From: a bacterium
GTDB taxonomy: Bacteria; Sysuimicrobiota; Sysuimicrobiia; Sysuimicrobiales; Segetimicrobiaceae
Length of the DNA: 47,826 nt
NCBI GenBank assembly: GCA_035308905.1
Contig: DATGFS010000045.1
Location: 1-47,826, forward strand
Direction: 5' to 3'
Translations under genes and position numbers: made by a program
Shown: positions 1-7,143 of the stretch, in pieces
How positions within the stretch are numbered: position 1 is the stretch's first letter
Layout of the letters: every line of letters starts with the position of its first letter
Notes under the pieces: model-generated
Seen by the model: the letters and a program-made list of their open reading frames with translations, nothing else
Databases searched by the model: none
What the model was told of the DNA's origin: nothing

Positions 1-2
1 AG

Positions 3-104
3 GAGACCTATAACAACGTCCGGCCGCACCAGGCGCTCGGCTACCTGACTCCGAACGAGTACATCCGCCGCTGGAAGGCGGCGCAGCCTGCCACACGCTC
101 ATGA
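3..104 (+). CDS. IS3-type transposase, C-terminal fragment (cut by window edge)
   Basis: The first complete codon of an open frame running in from outside the window is at base 3 and the frame stops with TGA at 102-104. The 33 visible residues contain YNNVRPHQALGYLTP, the classic end of the DDE integrase catalytic domain (rve) of IS3-family and related transposases. Only the last part of the enzyme is visible, so its integrity cannot be judged. It marks the right end of an insertion sequence just upstream of the restriction-modification cassette. Confidence 0.85.
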   Translation, partial: ETYNNVRPHQALGYLTPNEYIRRWKAAQPATRS

Positions 105-523
105 GGAGGCAAAGTCTTTCGGATCTACTGGACCAGTACAGAAACTTTACACGGCGACTTAGTAATGGTATATAAGTTGTAAATGACGCTCTCATTTGGA
201 CTATTTCGTCGGTTCCACTCGCGCTCTGCCAGGCGCATAGAGCGTCCGTCTGAAGTAGTGTTAGTTCCGCCCAAGTGGAAGCGGCTCGAAAGTGGCATGT
301 TCGTGAATCTTAACGACACTCCTGAAGCCGAGAACCGTATTCTCTACGGAATGGACAAGGACGAACCGGACGATGTTAGTGAGTGGTCAGGTCTCTCGAC
401 GCGAAGGTAGTTTCCCCGCTTAGCGCTATAAGTTCTGGCTCCACAAGTTGGTCACAAGGATTTAGCGTCCCGCAAAAAGAACCAAACAGATGTTCGTCTA
501 ACCTGTTTTCCGCGAGGGATAGG
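105..523. other. Spacer between IS end and methyltransferase
   Basis: About 420 bases with no recognised gene. The first 50 bases probably contain the terminal repeat of the insertion sequence, but its partner lies outside the window. A plus-strand frame of 75 codons (183-410) has a protein-like middle section (VLVPPKWKRLESGMFVNLND) but no ribosome binding site and no family I recognise. It may be a degenerate or very small gene. The promoter of the methyltransferase operon should lie here; no clear -35/-10 pair was seen. Confidence 0.4.
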
Positions 524-1495
524 ATGCGCGGTCACGGTCCGTTTTCGATCGAATTGTGCGCTGGGGGCGGGGGCCAAGCACTTGGACTCGAAGCGGCTGG
601 GCTCCAACATGTGGCCCTTGTGGAGATCGATAAGCCATCGTGTGCGACGCTCATCGCGAACCGACCTGCGTGGAACGTGGTTTCTGATGATGTCGCGTCC
701 TTTGATGGCCGCAGCTTTCGCGGAATCGAGCTGTTGGCGGCCGGCCTTCCATGTCCGCCCTTTTCTGTCGCAGGCAAGCAACTTGGGCACCGCGATGAAC
801 GGAATCTATTCCCCGTCGCATTGAGGCTGATCGATGAGATTAGGCCATCCGCCGTAATGATCGAAAACGTGCGGGGCATCCTCGAAACCTCCTTCGATGA
901 CTATCGAAGTTATATCATGGGCAAACTCAAGAAGTTGGGCTATTGGAGTGATTGGAGACTGCTCAACGCATCTGATTGGGGCGTGTCCCAACTGCGGCCA
1001 CGAGCGGTCCTCGTGGCTGTAAAGCGGAGCATGGCGGAAACCTTCAGTTGGCCGAAACCGTTGGCTGATTCTCCGCCACCAGTTGGGGAAGTGCTTTATG
1101 ATCTGATGGCGTCACGCCGGTGGAAGCGTGCGAAGGCATGGCAGAAAACCGCCGATAAGATCGCGCCAACCATTGTTGGTGGATCACACAAGCACGGAGG
1201 GCCAGATCTCGGCCCCACGAGAGCTCGTCGTGCTTGGGCTGCACTAGGTGTTGATGGTCTCGGAATCGCTAATGAACCGCCAGCGCGTGATTTCGTAGGA
1301 ATGCCCAAGCTCACTATTCCGATGGTGGCGCGACTACAGGGGTTTCCCGATAGCTGGCAGTTTGTTGGGCGGAAAACGCAGGCTTACAGGCAGGTCGGGA
1401 ATGCGTTTCCACCGCCGGTCGCCCGCGCTGTGGGCGAAAGCATAAGAACGTGCGTCTCCCTGGGGGCTAGAGTTTTTAGCTTCTCAGTCTCGTAA
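524..1495 (+). CDS. DNA (cytosine-5) methyltransferase
   Basis: Transfers a methyl group from S-adenosylmethionine to C5 of cytosine in a specific DNA site and is likely the protective half of a type II restriction-modification system. With the start at 524 the protein has 323 residues, the usual length. Visible motifs in order: motif I FSIELCAGGGGQALGLEAAG (about 7-26), the catalytic PCPPFS loop with Cys77, the ENV motif (114-116), and motif X, YRQVGNAFPPPVARAVG, near the C-terminus. Start 524 is chosen because a GAGGG lies just upstream and the protein begins directly before motif I; an in-frame start at 383 would add 47 residues unlike any methyltransferase. A candidate nuclease begins 9 bases downstream and vsr follows, so the three form one operon. 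Confidence 0.93.
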   Translation: MRGHGPFSIELCAGGGGQALGLEAAGLQHVALVEIDKPSCATLIANRPAWNVVSDDVASFDGRSFRGIELLAAGLPCPPFSVAGKQLGHRDERNLFPVALRLIDEIRPSAVMIENVRGILETSFDDYRSYIMGKLKKLGYWSDWRLLNASDWGVSQLRPRAVLVAVKRSMAETFSWPKPLADSPPPVGEVLYDLMASRRWKRAKAWQKTADKIAPTIVGGSHKHGGPDLGPTRARRAWAALGVDGLGIANEPPARDFVGMPKLTIPMVARLQGFPDSWQFVGRKTQAYRQVGNAFPPPVARAVGESIRTCVSLGARVFSFSVS

Positions 1496-1504
1496 GCGCC
1501 GAAG

Positions 1505-2341
1505 ATGCGGTCGCCAAATGCCCAATTGGCGGTCGAGGAATTCGACAAGCTTCTTAAGCAGTCGAATTGGACCGCGCAGGATGCTTGGAAAGGAATCGCT
1601 GTACTTCTTCTGACATGTGAGATCTGGCGCAATAGCGCCTGGCAGCCCTTTCACGGAACGGTCGTATATCGCGAAGCAAACGATTTTCCGGACGTGGGCA
1701 GTGGCAGAAGCAATGAGGTCCTGACCCGTTCTCAGCGTCTTACCAACTACCTAGCATCTAGACTTGGTGGTTCTCCGGCTGAATTGTGCTCACTTGTAGG
1801 AGCGTACTGGCGCCAGCCGCAGATTCGCGACTTGCAGCCTCATAATCTCGTCGGCCATGCGTTCCGTTCTCTGACAGTCCACATCCTTCAACGCTTCGGT
1901 GATCCTGGCATTGGTTATGAGGAGGAGGTTGATGCTGGCGCATTATTTCCGGGAGCGCAATTACACACGCGGAGCAAACGGCCAAAGATTGACATAGTGG
2001 CCAAGCGCGGTGGTCTCCTTGTTGCGCTCCTCTCGGTGCGCTGGAGATTCCGCCACGATCGCGTTGACGTCGTGGACGAAGCTCAGTCATACGTACCGGC
2101 GGCTATCCGTCAAAATCGGAATTGCAAGTTCTACGCGGTTCTTGGCGAGTGCTCTCCGAGCCGCCTAGAGAAGGTCTTATTCAATACCTACTCGCAGCAA
2201 TTTCCAAACGCCGCCATATGGGGAACTGTACATTTTCATCCTGAAATGATTACTGACAGCGAGAGCCTTGCCGAAAATGGCCGGCTCAAGGGGCTGCAAA
2301 GTCTGGCATGGCTTATCGGAGAAACGAGTAATTGGCGCTAG
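1505..2341 (+). CDS. Candidate type II restriction endonuclease
   Basis: A 278-residue protein lying between a C5 methyltransferase (9-base gap) and vsr (starts 1 base after its stop). This position is typical of the cognate restriction enzyme. It has no clear relative I can name. The stretch KIDIVAKRGGLLVALLSVRW (161-180) followed by RFRHDR resembles the core of PD-(D/E)XK nucleases, where an acidic residue (Asp163) at the start of one strand is followed by a charged residue on the next strand. The usual catalytic lysine would be Arg179 here, so the active site assignment is tentative. No membrane segments. The role is inferred mainly from context. Confidence 0.65.
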   Translation: MRSPNAQLAVEEFDKLLKQSNWTAQDAWKGIAVLLLTCEIWRNSAWQPFHGTVVYREANDFPDVGSGRSNEVLTRSQRLTNYLASRLGGSPAELCSLVGAYWRQPQIRDLQPHNLVGHAFRSLTVHILQRFGDPGIGYEEEVDAGALFPGAQLHTRSKRPKIDIVAKRGGLLVALLSVRWRFRHDRVDVVDEAQSYVPAAIRQNRNCKFYAVLGECSPSRLEKVLFNTYSQQFPNAAIWGTVHFHPEMITDSESLAENGRLKGLQSLAWLIGETSNWR

Positions 2342-2342
2342 G

Positions 2343-2822
2343 GTGACTGCTGTGGACAAGATTCCGCCAGCTCGCCGTAGTGCTAACATGCGCGCGATCA
2401 AGAGCAAGAATATGGTGCCGGAAATGGAAGTGCGCTCCTTAGTACATCGAATGGGCTACCGCTATCGTCTTCACGCAAAGGAGTTGCCTGGAAAGCCTGA
2501 CCTCGTGTTTCCGAGGCTTCGCAAGATAATTTTTGTTCATGGCTGTTTCTGGCATAAGCATAAGGCTTCGACATGCCGCATCGCGCGCATTCCGAAATCC
2601 AACGTCGCTTATTGGCTGCCCAAATTGGAACGCAACCGGTTGCGTGACAACAAAGCCTGCTCAGTCCTAAGACGGCACGGCTGGGAGGTCTTGATCGTCT
2701 GGGAATGTCAAATCAATCGGCATCAGGGGCTCGCGAATCGTGTCGAGCGCTTCCTAAAAAGCAGCACACGGCGGGCTCGAAATGGTAAGATAGGTCGCGG
2801 CGCCGGCGTAGCTCAGCGGTAG
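2343..2822 (+). CDS. vsr: Very short patch repair endonuclease (Vsr)
   Basis: Vsr nicks next to T:G mismatches made when 5-methylcytosine deaminates, so it accompanies C5 methyltransferases. Family hallmarks: RRSANMRAIKSKNM near the N-terminus, GKPDLVFPRLRK with the active-site Asp53, and FVHGCFWHKH (about 64-73). The GTG at 2343 follows the preceding stop by one base and gives 159 residues; a GTG at 2352 is also possible. The conserved domain ends near residue 140. The last codons run on and the stop lies 21 bases inside the tRNA-Thr gene, so mRNA and tRNA sequences overlap. The partners are the methyltransferase and candidate nuclease upstream. Confidence 0.93.
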   Translation: MTAVDKIPPARRSANMRAIKSKNMVPEMEVRSLVHRMGYRYRLHAKELPGKPDLVFPRLRKIIFVHGCFWHKHKASTCRIARIPKSNVAYWLPKLERNRLRDNKACSVLRRHGWEVLIVWECQINRHQGLANRVERFLKSSTRRARNGKIGRGAGVAQR

Positions 2823-2876
2823 AGCAGCTCATTCGTAATGAGCAGGTCATCGGTTCAAATCCGATCGCCGGCTCCA
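2802..2876 (+). tRNA. tRNA-Thr (anticodon CGT)
   Basis: A full cloverleaf can be drawn: acceptor GCCGGCG / CGCCGGC, D arm GCTC...GAGC, anticodon stem GCTCA / TGAGC around loop TTCGTAA, T arm ATCGG TTCAAAT CCGAT, discriminator T and an encoded CCA at 2874-2876. The anticodon CGT reads ACG threonine codons. The gene sits exactly at the junction between the restriction-modification cassette and the Cas1-PolB element. The stop codons of both flanking convergent genes fall inside it. tRNA 3' ends are common insertion sites for integrating elements, including some casposons. Confidence 0.95.
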
Positions 2877-3895
2877 GGCCTTTTCAGCGGATCAACTTCG
2901 TCAGCAAGTCCGCTCGCCCACGTTGCCCAATCATCAAGCTCTGGGTCAGAAGGGATAGCAGACAACTTTGCTCGTACGTAGTTACGTATAAGATTTGCAC
3001 GTTGCCACGCTTCAACTTCTTGCAGTAACCTCTGCAACTCTTCCTGCTTCTCGCGTCGGACCTGTTCGAGTTGCCGACGTCTCTCTTCCTCGGCGCGCCA
3101 CTTGCGCTCACGTTCTTCCCGCTCCAAGCGCTGCCTGCGAAAAGCGGCGGCTGCCGTGATCAGACCTGCGATGACATCGTTAAGCTGATCCTCTAAACGT
3201 CGCGTCTTCGCGTCGCTCCATTGCTTACGAATGCCGGTTGTCCATGAATCGATTGTCAATACGAGTTGCCCGGTCGGCTGGAATTCTGTCCGCCATTCCG
3301 GTTCCCACGCATATCGCCGTTTCTCCGGATCCACTCGAATCCGCAACTGCTTGTGGCGCTCCTTAAGCCAAAAATCAACAATCTCATCGTCAATCTTGAC
3401 GCGAGGATAGTGCTGTCTGTTGGGATCGACCGAAACTGCGTATCCTCGTTGCGTGAGTTCCTTCAGCAGGGTGTTCAGAATACGCAGTCGCCGGCGCTCG
3501 ACGCTCGATAAGCTGCCTGATGCCTTTTGTAGCCAGTTGCGGACAATAGGATGCGCATTGGCGAGGCTCTTTGTGACAACGATGGTCGCGTTTGCTTGCC
3601 GCTCTGCCCGTAGCTTTGCCTCAATTTCCACAAAGCGCGGGCCTTTCGACGCCTCTGGCGGCTCAATGAGGACGATGTCGCGAGTTCCGGCTTCCAAATC
3701 CGGCAGCGACGGACGCCCTACGGCCTTGCCGTATCGTAGCTTTGCCCAGTAGCCGAGTCCCGGCGTTGGCACCTTACCTCGGCGACACGCCTTCGCTAAG
3801 GCTACATCGGAGATGCCGAGTTTCTTGGCGAGCCGCGACATGGGTTCAGTCCACACCATGTCGTAGAGCTGTTGACGGGTGAATTGGTGGCCCAA
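2855..3895 (-). CDS. HTH and coiled-coil protein of unknown function
   Basis: 346 residues starting with TTG at 3895, preceded by a strong GAGGAGGG about 8 bases away. The first 50 residues look like a helix-turn-helix DNA-binding unit (RQQLYDMVWTEPMSRLAKKL, then GISDVALAKACRRGKVPTPG). The middle is unassigned, and residues about 250-300 are a highly charged coiled coil rich in R, E and Q. I do not recognise the family. It is the last gene of the leftward arm, 66 bases after cas1, and its final codons and stop lie within the 3' end of tRNA-Thr on the opposite strand. It might be a DNA-binding partner of the integrase or simply cargo. Confidence 0.75.
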   Translation of the reverse strand: MGHQFTRQQLYDMVWTEPMSRLAKKLGISDVALAKACRRGKVPTPGLGYWAKLRYGKAVGRPSLPDLEAGTRDIVLIEPPEASKGPRFVEIEAKLRAERQANATIVVTKSLANAHPIVRNWLQKASGSLSSVERRRLRILNTLLKELTQRGYAVSVDPNRQHYPRVKIDDEIVDFWLKERHKQLRIRVDPEKRRYAWEPEWRTEFQPTGQLVLTIDSWTTGIRKQWSDAKTRRLEDQLNDVIAGLITAAAAFRRQRLEREERERKWRAEEERRRQLEQVRREKQEELQRLLQEVEAWQRANLIRNYVRAKLSAIPSDPELDDWATWASGLADEVDPLKRPGAGDRI

Positions 3896-3961
3896 TTGTA
3901 GGCCCTCCTCATATATTACGTTACTCCTGCGCTTGGCTCGACGTAGTTTTCATCGCCATGC

Positions 3962-5353
3962 TCATCCCCGACTGCCCGCAGGCCGCTTCGGTATGACCAT
4001 GCCTCGAATCTGATTGGCACGTACGATACCCGGACGGCGCTTCGCCCGCGCCTCGGGGGTCCAGGCCGGATCGCAACCCTCAGCGCGCATTTGAGCGCGC
4101 GCGTCCGCTCCCTGGCGCGCGAGCCGCCTTTGTACGTGCTCCTTCCACCACGCGGCATAGCAGGTCCGGTTGCAGAATGGCCTGCCGGATGGAACGACGG
4201 CTCCGCAGACACGGCAAACAGAGTTCGAAACGCTCCTTCGTGACGGAACCTTGCGGGCAGGGTGAATCTTTGCGTGATCGCGATACGTGCCCCTCAGCAC
4301 GGCGATCACATGTGCCACGATAGGCTCAACAGCGCGCCGAAAAATCGGTAGCCATCCACGCAGCTTCGCCGCGAACTCTTGATCCAGCCGGCACCGTCCA
4401 TCCCGTAAGAGCCAAAGCTCGCCTGGGCGGAAGCGATGATCAAGGATCAAGTCGAGAACATGTCGGTCTGCAACAGGGCGTAGCGGTTCCATGAGATCGT
4501 AAATGAAGCTCATCCGGCCATCGTCGTCAACATGCAGAATGCCCAGGGTGGGATCGAGTCCAACGCTATGCGTGGCGATGAGGACTTCAGCTTCAAGCAG
4601 CGCGTAGCCATAATTCAGGCATGCATTGATCGGGTCTGTCGCGAACTGAGGGCTTCGGCCACGAGACAAGACCGAATGTCGGCCCGGAAACTTGCGCCAG
4701 TGATCCGCGACAATCCGGTCATAGGAGAGCGGGGAGAATTTGGCGCCCAAGCCCGCATACGCCATCCAGTAAGTGCCCGCACTTTCAGCTTCCACCTGTC
4801 GCAAGGTCTCCACGGTGTCAGCGGTCTCAATCTTTCGCAGAAGGTGCGTTCCGAGAGCATCAGCTGTATCGCGGAGCTTTGTCTCAGAGAGGCCCAAATG
4901 GACCTGATGCTCATCAACGCGGTCGGCGTATTCACGAAGAAGCGCTGTCTGCCTGCGGATCTTTTCACCCAGTAGGTAGCGGCCCAGGCTGAGACCGGCG
5001 GGCTCCATGATCGCCAAAGCCTGGGATCGGCGCAGCGGGCCCCGGGCCACGCCACCCGATCCTGGGAGAACAACCCACCGCAGTGAGCCGCCCTGATCAC
5101 AGGCGACAATGGCCGCGCCGTTCCCGGCGGTCCAATCCAGCGCGTTAAGAGAGGCCCATCCGGAACCCGCGAGGAGCAACACTCGGTCTACTCTCGCGGT
5201 CGCGCGAGTGATTCTGCGCGTCTGCTGAGCGGCCTCCAAAGGAAATCCATCTGTAATTTCAAGTTGATGACGCCGGACGCGGAGACGGACGTTCTGACCG
5301 GTGACGGTGACAATCTCTTTGGGATTGCGGACGGTGCTATACTGACGCTGCAT
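3962..5353 (-). CDS. cas1: Cas1-family integrase (casposase) with C-terminal zinc finger
   Basis: A 463-residue Cas1, longer than the 300-340 residues usual in CRISPR systems. The metal-binding active site is intact: Glu188 in EAESAGTYW (the family's E-G-x-A-A-x-x-Y-F motif), His274 in GILHVDDDGR and Asp286 in YDLMEPLRP. The N-terminal beta domain runs to about residue 100, the helical catalytic domain from about 105 to 365. The extra C-terminal part has four cysteines (C380, C383, C394, C398) in a zinc-finger arrangement followed by an Arg-rich tail. A good Shine-Dalgarno (GGAGGGGAGG) precedes the ATG. With PolB nearby and no cas2 or CRISPR array, it most likely integrates and excises the element's DNA instead of acquiring spacers. 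The C-terminal finger could contribute target or end recognition. Confidence 0.95.
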   Translation of the reverse strand: MQRQYSTVRNPKEIVTVTGQNVRLRVRRHQLEITDGFPLEAAQQTRRITRATARVDRVLLLAGSGWASLNALDWTAGNGAAIVACDQGGSLRWVVLPGSGGVARGPLRRSQALAIMEPAGLSLGRYLLGEKIRRQTALLREYADRVDEHQVHLGLSETKLRDTADALGTHLLRKIETADTVETLRQVEAESAGTYWMAYAGLGAKFSPLSYDRIVADHWRKFPGRHSVLSRGRSPQFATDPINACLNYGYALLEAEVLIATHSVGLDPTLGILHVDDDGRMSFIYDLMEPLRPVADRHVLDLILDHRFRPGELWLLRDGRCRLDQEFAAKLRGWLPIFRRAVEPIVAHVIAVLRGTYRDHAKIHPARKVPSRRSVSNSVCRVCGAVVPSGRPFCNRTCYAAWWKEHVQRRLARQGADARAQMRAEGCDPAWTPEARAKRRPGIVRANQIRGMVIPKRPAGSRG

Positions 5354-5432
5354 CGGCGGTTCCTCCCCTCCAAGGTTGGTGCTGCCGGTGCCACGCCCCC
5401 GGGCCGTTCGCAGCGGTCGCGGGGGTCTTCAA

Positions 5433-6146
5433 TTAAAGTGCTCGCACCCCAATCCATCCCACAGAGTGGGGTGTGAGCCGATGCAAGGTACCCGGGGCTC
5501 TCACCCCATCAGTGATCTTCAGATAAACGAGTTGCGGTTCGCCGTACGGCTTGAAGTAGCGAAAGACGATGGGATTCTTGGGAGCACGCTTCAGCCGTCG
5601 CTGGACTTGCCGTCGGGTCCAGCGCCTTCTGCATGGCGGACAGGCTCGCGTCTTTCCGTAGGCTGGGAATACCCTCGCGCAAAGCGGACATACCTTCCAT
5701 TTTCGGCGGAGCGCTACTTTAGCTTGACGCTCGACGATCCGAAGAACAGTGTTGACGCCTAGAGGATGCCAACCTTCAATTAGATGCGGGTTCCCTTCGA
5801 TTAAGAAACGTTCGGTCTCCACCATCTCAGGGGTATCCTCATACGCCATGCGTTCCACAGTGTCGGTCCATTCCGGCGGATATTTCACGTCGAACAGCTC
5901 ATGCCGCGTCCGCGCTGCCTTGGGCGAATGAATGGGTTTCGCTGGGACGGTCATCCGCTCGCCATCCGGCCCCACAAGCGGCAACTGGGCCCGATGATAG
6001 AGCCATGTCAAAGCAAAACGACGCGTACGTTCCAGAATGTCAGACACATCGCCCCAGATGAGGCCATATTTGCGCGTCAAGCGCTGCGGTGCGTAAAGGA
6101 AGGTCAAAAACTCTCCGAGATCTCTAGGCCATCGGACGTCGCTCAT
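5433..6146 (-). CDS. Zinc-finger protein of the Cas1 arm, unknown function
   Basis: 237 residues with no family I can name. Residues 153-172 hold a C-x2-C-x12-C-x2-C zinc ribbon (CPLC ... CPPC) followed by a very basic stretch with VQRRLKR. The C-terminal tail of the neighbouring Cas1 also has a four-Cys finger followed by VQRRLARQ, so the two may carry related DNA-binding modules. The N-terminal half is mostly acidic/aromatic without a recognised motif. It is the first gene of the leftward arm, 79 bases before cas1 and facing the operator region at 6235-6263. Likely a DNA-binding accessory factor; this is inference from composition and position. Confidence 0.75.
   Translation of the reverse strand: MSDVRWPRDLGEFLTFLYAPQRLTRKYGLIWGDVSDILERTRRFALTWLYHRAQLPLVGPDGERMTVPAKPIHSPKAARTRHELFDVKYPPEWTDTVERMAYEDTPEMVETERFLIEGNPHLIEGWHPLGVNTVLRIVERQAKVALRRKWKVCPLCARVFPAYGKTRACPPCRRRWTRRQVQRRLKRAPKNPIVFRYFKPYGEPQLVYLKITDGVRAPGTLHRLTPHSVGWIGVRAL
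5441..5477 (-). terminator. Hairpin between zinc-finger gene and cas1 (possible attenuator)
   Basis: CTCGCACCCC (5441-5450) and GGGGTGTGAG (5468-5477) pair over 9 of 10 positions with a 17-base loop. On the transcribed minus strand the hairpin ends inside the last codons of the zinc-finger gene and is followed by CACTTTAATT, a poor U-tract. It could lower read-through into cas1 or stabilise mRNA ends. Weakly supported. Confidence 0.3.
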
Positions 6147-6234
6147 CTCTGATTTCCAAGGCCCAGATACGAGTTTGGCCCCCCTCTACGGTGCTTTCGG
6201 ATCACTTAGAAATTTCGGCAGGCGCGCGACATAT

Positions 6235-6263
6235 CCTGTCACTGTAACAGTCACTCAAACAGG
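6235..6263. promoter_or_regulatory. Palindromic operator in the divergent control region
   Basis: The perfect palindrome ACTGTAACAGT (6241-6251) is nested in an outer pair CCTGT (6235-6239) / ACAGG (6259-6263), and GTCACT is also directly repeated within it. It lies between the two divergent arms and runs into the ribosome binding site of the excisionase-type gene (AGGAGGTGATGG then ATG at 6273). Such a site suits repression by one of the element's own HTH proteins, controlling at least the polB arm. The sequence structure is seen; the binding protein is inferred. Confidence 0.5.
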
Positions 6264-6272
6264 AGGTGATGG

Positions 6273-6485
6273 ATGACGAAGGCATTGGCACCGCAATCAC
6301 GATGGATCTTGCCCTCGGAGGCCGCCCGGATCATCGGCGTGAGTCCCGGCTACGTGCGGTCACTCGTCGATGCGGGCCGTTTGAAAGCTAAGCGCGGCCC
6401 GCTAGGGGTGCGGCTGATCGACAGGTCTGCCGTCGTCGCGTTCGCGCAAGAAAGACCGCAGAAACGCGAGGTAAGCCGGGCCTAA
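6273..6485 (+). CDS. Excisionase-type helix-turn-helix protein
   Basis: A 70-residue protein with a strong ribosome site (AGGAGGTGATGG). It matches the MerR-like/HTH_17 excisionase fold: LPSEAARIIGVSPGYVRSLV is the helix-turn-helix, followed by the short wing DAGRLKAKRGPLGVRLI and the closing helix RSAVVAFAQE. In elements with tyrosine recombinases such proteins (Xis) bend DNA for excision or act as repressors. No tyrosine or serine recombinase is encoded here, so its partner may be Cas1, or it is simply the regulator of the divergent promoters. It opens the rightward arm. Confidence 0.88.
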   Translation: MTKALAPQSRWILPSEAARIIGVSPGYVRSLVDAGRLKAKRGPLGVRLIDRSAVVAFAQERPQKREVSRA

Positions 6486-6545
6486 CAAAAAGGAAGGCCC
6501 GCGCTGCTGGCGGCGGCGCGGGACCTCAAGATCGGGAGCGGTTGC

Positions 6546-6602
6546 ATGGCGATGATAACAGATGGCCATCAGTTCGTCTATGACATGGCCAGAGCGCTGT
6601 AA
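6546..6602 (+). CDS. 18-residue leader peptide
   Basis: A short frame of 18 codons (MAMITDGHQFVYDMARAL) with GGGAG about 9 bases ahead of its ATG. Its TAA overlaps the ATG of the next gene as TAATG, a layout typical of translational coupling. Upstream, CCCGCGC and GCGCGGG between 6496 and 6524 can form a hairpin. It may only couple translation of the downstream HTH gene, which lacks its own ribosome site. Confidence 0.45.
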   Translation: MAMITDGHQFVYDMARAL

Positions 6603-7129
6603 TGAAACGACGCCGCCCTGCGCGTCCGCGGAAGGCTATGTCATCGCCTCACAAACGTAAGCGCAAGGCGGATGCGCGAAAGCTCAACGCCCGCCAGCGC
6701 CAGAATTACGAACGTTCCCTCCACGCCTTAAGCCTCATGCGTCGAGATAAGTTGCCGTTGAACAGGGCGGCTGAGCAAGCGGGCACTAGTCCGGACACGG
6801 TCGTACGGCTCGTCCGCCCCGCGCTGAGGCGAGTCCGTGGACAGTGGAGAGCCAAACCCAGAGACCGGCTGGAGCGCCGCATGCGATTTTACGACGACGC
6901 GGGGAGCTTGTTCATCAAAGTTCTTTCCTCTACCAGTGCGTCCCGCATCGGCGACTATCACAATGCCATGGACGAGTATTCGAGGACGGGCGAGATCTCG
7001 AAGCTGGTGCCATTCAAGGGGAAGTGGGTGCTCGACGCGCGAGGCAAACGCCGGTACTTCCTGACCGACCCAACGGTTATCAGGCGGCTCACCAGGGCCA
7101 ACGTCTTCCAGTTTGAGTCTATCTACTAA
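6602..7129 (+). CDS. Small HTH protein of unknown function
   Basis: 175 residues. The basic N-terminus (RRRPARPRKA, then KRKRKADARK) leads to a likely helix-turn-helix, LPLNRAAEQAGTSPDTVVRL (about 53-72). The rest (RMRFYDDAGSLFIKVLSS ... VFQFESIY) is not assigned. Translation probably starts at 6602, coupled to the 18-codon leader; ATG 6638 is an alternative. It is followed 14 bases later by the HNH gene, so it belongs to the polB operon. A DNA-binding role in replication or transposition is plausible but unproven. Confidence 0.75.
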   Translation: MKRRRPARPRKAMSSPHKRKRKADARKLNARQRQNYERSLHALSLMRRDKLPLNRAAEQAGTSPDTVVRLVRPALRRVRGQWRAKPRDRLERRMRFYDDAGSLFIKVLSSTSASRIGDYHNAMDEYSRTGEISKLVPFKGKWVLDARGKRRYFLTDPTVIRRLTRANVFQFESIY

Positions 7130-7143
7130 AGGAGGTCTCATAC

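Noticed and set aside
183-410. 75-codon plus-strand frame before the methyltransferase
   Set aside because: Protein-like in part, but no ribosome site, no family and flanked by IS remnants; kept only as a note in the spacer entry.
383-523. Longer N-terminus for the methyltransferase
   Set aside because: The extra 47 residues resemble no methyltransferase N-terminus, while ATG 524 has a ribosome site and leads straight into motif I.
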